Source: Selenomonadaceae bacterium | GTDB lineage: Bacteria > Bacillota > Negativicutes > Selenomonadales > Selenomonadaceae | Assembly (NCBI GenBank): GCA_024698045.1 | Contig: JAILRS010000023.1 | Location: forward strand, 21,594-85,593 | Length of the DNA stretch: 64,000 nucleotides | Direction of reading: 5' to 3' | Shown here: positions 61,916 to 64,000 of the stretch, piece by piece | Layout: every line of letters starts with the position of its first letter | Position numbering within the stretch: position 1 is the first letter of the stretch | Position numbers and translations under genes: made by a program | Notes under the pieces: model-generated | Seen by the model: the letters and a program-made list of their open reading frames with translations, nothing else | Databases searched by the model: none | What the model was told of the DNA's origin: nothing

Positions 61916-62473
61916 TTGGGAAAAATAATTTTGGTGACGGGCGGAGCAAGGAGCGGCAAGAGTATTTTCGCCGAAAAGCTTGCTTTGAAATTGGGCGGAG
62001 GTCGTGCGGCTTACATTGCCACTGCGCAGATTTTCGACGAAGAGATGTCGCACAGAGTAAAGATGCATCAAGCGCGACGCGGTAAAGAGTGGCGGACGTT
62101 TGAGGCTCCGATTAACGCCGAAAAAAAAATTTCCGAAGCAGGAAAAATTTTCGACGCGGTTCTTTTTGATTGCGTCACTATTTACGTCAGCAATTTCATC
62201 TGTGCGGCGGATTTGGATGACGAAGAAAAATTATATGCCGATTTGCGCAGGTTGATTGATGAATTAATCGACGCCGCCGAAAAATCAAGTGCCGTGACTA
62301 TTTTTGTAAGCAACGAGGTTGGCGGCGGAATCGTACCCGAAAATAAACTTGCGCGACGTTTCAGAGATTTAGCAGGCATTGCAAATCAGATGATTGCCGC
62401 GCATGCCGATAAAGTTTTCTTGACGGTTTCGGGCATCGCCGTTGACATAAAAAAATTTGCCGAGGTGATTTAG
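61916..62473 (+). CDS. cobU: Adenosylcobinamide kinase / adenosylcobinamide-phosphate guanylyltransferase
   Basis: The 185-residue bifunctional enzyme phosphorylates adenosylcobinamide and then attaches GMP for nucleotide-loop assembly of vitamin B12. The P-loop is TGGARSGKS near residue 10, the guanylylated histidine lies in SHRVKMHQARRGKEW, and the family end motif is VSNEVGGGIVPENKLAR. A longer reading from TTG 61895 has a weaker SD; GGCGGTGG before the TTG at 61916 favours the shorter one. Its stop overlaps the GNAT start by one base (TAGTG), so the genes are coupled. Confidence 0.9.
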   Translation: MGKIILVTGGARSGKSIFAEKLALKLGGGRAAYIATAQIFDEEMSHRVKMHQARRGKEWRTFEAPINAEKKISEAGKIFDAVLFDCVTIYVSNFICAADLDDEEKLYADLRRLIDELIDAAEKSSAVTIFVSNEVGGGIVPENKLARRFRDLAGIANQMIAAHADKVFLTVSGIAVDIKKFAEVI

Positions 62474-62973
62474 TGGATATCAAACTTATTCCGACGCGTG
62501 AAGACGAATTAGAAGAGTTTATCGGAAATATTCAGGCGTCATTTCAAAAGGGCGCAGTCGAGGAATTCGGCGAGGATTGTAAACAGGTTTTGCCGCGTGA
62601 AGATATTGACAAAGCGTTATCTGCTCAAGGCGCGGAAGTTTTAAATATCGTCCGTGATAATGAAATTGTCGGTGGTGCAATCGTCAAAATCAATCGCGAA
62701 ACAAATCACAACGAGTTGATGTTCTTTTACATGAAAGTCGAATATATCGGCGGCGGAATCGGTTACAAGGCATGGCAGGCGATAGAAAATCGTTACCCCG
62801 ATACAAAAGTTTGGGAGACTGCAACGCCTTACTTTGAAAAGCGTAACATTCATTTCTACATTAACAAATGCGGTTTTCATGCCGTGGAATTTTTCAACCC
62901 TCATCACCCAAATAAAGAGATGAATGACGCCGATTATTTTTTTATGTTTGAAAAGGTTATGAATCATGACTGA
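62473..62973 (+). CDS. GNAT-type acetyltransferase embedded in the cobalamin operon
   Basis: The 166-residue protein looks like a GNAT N-acetyltransferase. It has an N-terminal beta strand DIKLIPTREDELEEF, a central GGAIVKIN strand, the acetyl-CoA region YIGGGIGYKAWQAIENRY and a C-terminal helix-strand FYINKCGFHAVEFF. The acetyl-CoA loop is IGGGIGYKA instead of the usual Q/R-x2-G-x-G/A. The substrate is unknown. It begins with GTG overlapping the cobU stop and overlaps cobQ by 8 nt, so it is tightly co-translated with both cobalamin genes, though no GNAT step is known in that pathway. Confidence 0.75.
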   Translation: MDIKLIPTREDELEEFIGNIQASFQKGAVEEFGEDCKQVLPREDIDKALSAQGAEVLNIVRDNEIVGGAIVKINRETNHNELMFFYMKVEYIGGGIGYKAWQAIENRYPDTKVWETATPYFEKRNIHFYINKCGFHAVEFFNPHHPNKEMNDADYFFMFEKVMNHD

Positions 62974-64000
62974 TTATTTAATGTTTCAAGGGACAAGTTC
63001 GCACGTAGGCAAAAGTATATTGACAACGGCTCTTTGCAGAATATTTTTCCGCGAGGGTCGGCGTGTCGTACCGTTTAAGGCGCAGAATATGGCATTGAAT
63101 TCGTTCGTGACGGCCGACGGCTTGGAAATGGGTCGGGCACAAGTCGCGCAGGCGGAGGCAGCAAATTTATCGCCGCGTGTCGAAATGAATCCCGTATTGC
63201 TCAAACCGACGGGCAATGCAACTTCACAAGTCATAATAAACGGTAAACCCGTGGGAGTAATGAGCGCGGCCGATTATCATCAAGGTTATTCGCTCAAGGC
63301 ATTCGACGCGGTCAAATCTGCTCTGCAAAAACTTTCGACGGAATTCGATACGATTGTAATCGAGGGTGCAGGCTCCCCGGCGGAAGTAAATTTGAAGGCG
63401 AACGATATTGTTAACATGCGCGTCGCAAAATATTTGAATGCGCCCGTGATTTTGGTTGCGGATATAGATCGCGGCGGAGCATTGGCATCGCTTGTCGGGA
63501 CGCTCGAATTATTGGATGACGACGAAAGAGATTTGGTCAAAGGTCTTGTCATAAATAAATTCCGCGGCGACGTTAAATTATTGCTACCTGCGATTGATTT
63601 TCTCGAGCAGAAGACCGGTAAGCCCGTTGTCGGGATAATCCCCTACATTGAAAAGTTGGGCATTGATGATGAAGATTCAGTATCGCTCGACGATAAAATT
63701 TCCGCGAAGGACGGCGATATTTCAGTTGCGGTTATAAGGTTGGGCAAACTTTCAAACTTCACGGATTTTGATAGCTTGGCGGACGAAAGCGATGTCAATT
63801 TGTTTTACGCGACAGAGCCCGAAGAATTGGATTCGGCAGATGTGATTATCTTGCCGGGGAGCAAAAACACTTCGGAAGATTTGATTTATCTGCGCAGGAG
63901 TAAATTTGCCGAAAAGATTTTGAATCGCGCGGCACAAGGTACGGCGATTATCGGAATATGCGGCGGCTTCCAAATGTTGGGCGAAAAAATTTCGGATCCG
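62966..64000 (+). CDS. cobQ: Cobyric acid synthase (partial, cut by the window end)
   Basis: The first 345 codons are present. CobQ amidates four side chains of adenosylcobyrinic acid a,c-diamide using glutamine. The N-terminal ATP-binding domain has MFQGTSSHVGKSILTTALC and the Asp/Glu-rich metal region VIEGAGSPAEVNL. The C-terminal glutamine amidotransferase domain begins near residue 245, with the nucleophile cysteine in GICGGFQMLG at the very end of the window. About 150 more residues are expected. The ATG lies inside the GNAT gene (8-nt overlap), so the two are translationally coupled. Confidence 0.93.
   Translation, partial: MTDYLMFQGTSSHVGKSILTTALCRIFFREGRRVVPFKAQNMALNSFVTADGLEMGRAQVAQAEAANLSPRVEMNPVLLKPTGNATSQVIINGKPVGVMSAADYHQGYSLKAFDAVKSALQKLSTEFDTIVIEGAGSPAEVNLKANDIVNMRVAKYLNAPVILVADIDRGGALASLVGTLELLDDDERDLVKGLVINKFRGDVKLLLPAIDFLEQKTGKPVVGIIPYIEKLGIDDEDSVSLDDKISAKDGDISVAVIRLGKLSNFTDFDSLADESDVNLFYATEPEELDSADVIILPGSKNTSEDLIYLRRSKFAEKILNRAAQGTAIIGICGGFQMLGEKISDP

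Noticed and set aside
1..64000. CRISPR array, insertion sequence or prophage
   Set aside because: No regularly spaced direct repeats, transposase, integrase, recombinase or phage structural genes were found.

Overview
The window looks like chromosomal DNA of an anaerobic diderm Firmicute of the Negativicutes (Selenomonas/Anaerovibrio-like). Three things suggest this. First, Firmicute genes (sepF, floA, a Spo0H-type sigma factor, fabK, long-form hpf, uvrB, tig-clpP-clpX-lon) sit beside a type I secretion operon that needs an outer membrane. Second, the metabolism is anaerobic: a biotin-free carboxyltransferase/decarboxylase subunit, cobalt chelatase CbiK, dispersed cobalamin genes and an iron alcohol dehydrogenase. 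Third, a 2335-residue secreted protein carries the FDLQLFAG N-terminus that I associate with Negativicutes surface proteins. No lineage call was checked against a database.

Layout. 0-0.5 kb: a SpeD-like protein lacking the self-processing serine, behind a tiny upstream ORF. 0.65-8.1 kb: a consensus promoter, a 390-nt leader, and a giant acidic repeat protein with RTX-like glycine/aspartate repeats near its C-terminus. 8.2-11.9 kb: carboxyltransferase subunit and transketolase. 12-17.9 kb (minus): tig-clpP-clpX-lon. 18-23 kb: solitary pilin-like gene, GT41 (OGT-like) glycosyltransferase, double U32 protein, radical SAM protein, tRNA-Arg(CCT). 23.2-30 kb: uvrB, iron ADH, a large membrane protein, nfeD-floA. 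30-39 kb (minus): one operon with two ABC exporters flanking a single HlyD adaptor, followed by two glycosyltransferases. 39.3-46.3 kb: rpsU, hpf, hypC, rnz, a CsoR-like repressor, a sigma factor without region 3, a promoter-rich intergenic stretch, sepF, cobD and a GT8. 46.3-52.2 kb: a cation efflux gene with a structured leader, pncB, two small proteins, cbiK, glmM. 52.3-57.3 kb: asd, then the yceD-rpmF-plsX-fabK-fabD fatty-acid cluster. 57.3-64 kb: an Lrp regulator between two copies of the same terminator, typA, a DUF2971 protein, sigH with its start codon inside an inverted repeat, and cobU-GNAT-cobQ (cut by the window edge).

How the parts may work together. The ABC/HlyD operon could export giant glycine/aspartate-rich proteins such as the one at 1.1-8.1 kb. 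The GT41 enzyme and the operon glycosyltransferases could modify such a substrate or other surface polymers; this is inference. CobD, CbiK, CobU and CobQ are steps of anaerobic adenosylcobalamin synthesis.

The most unusual signals are regulatory. speD and sigH, 61 kb apart, share a leader layout: an identical 13-nt block with an SD, then a GC-rich hairpin, then GCGCCG six bases before ATGAA. Two copies of a TTGCAA-17-TATAAC promoter lie 124 bp apart with a palindrome over the -10. An AACGA/TCGTT palindrome fills the fabK promoter spacer.
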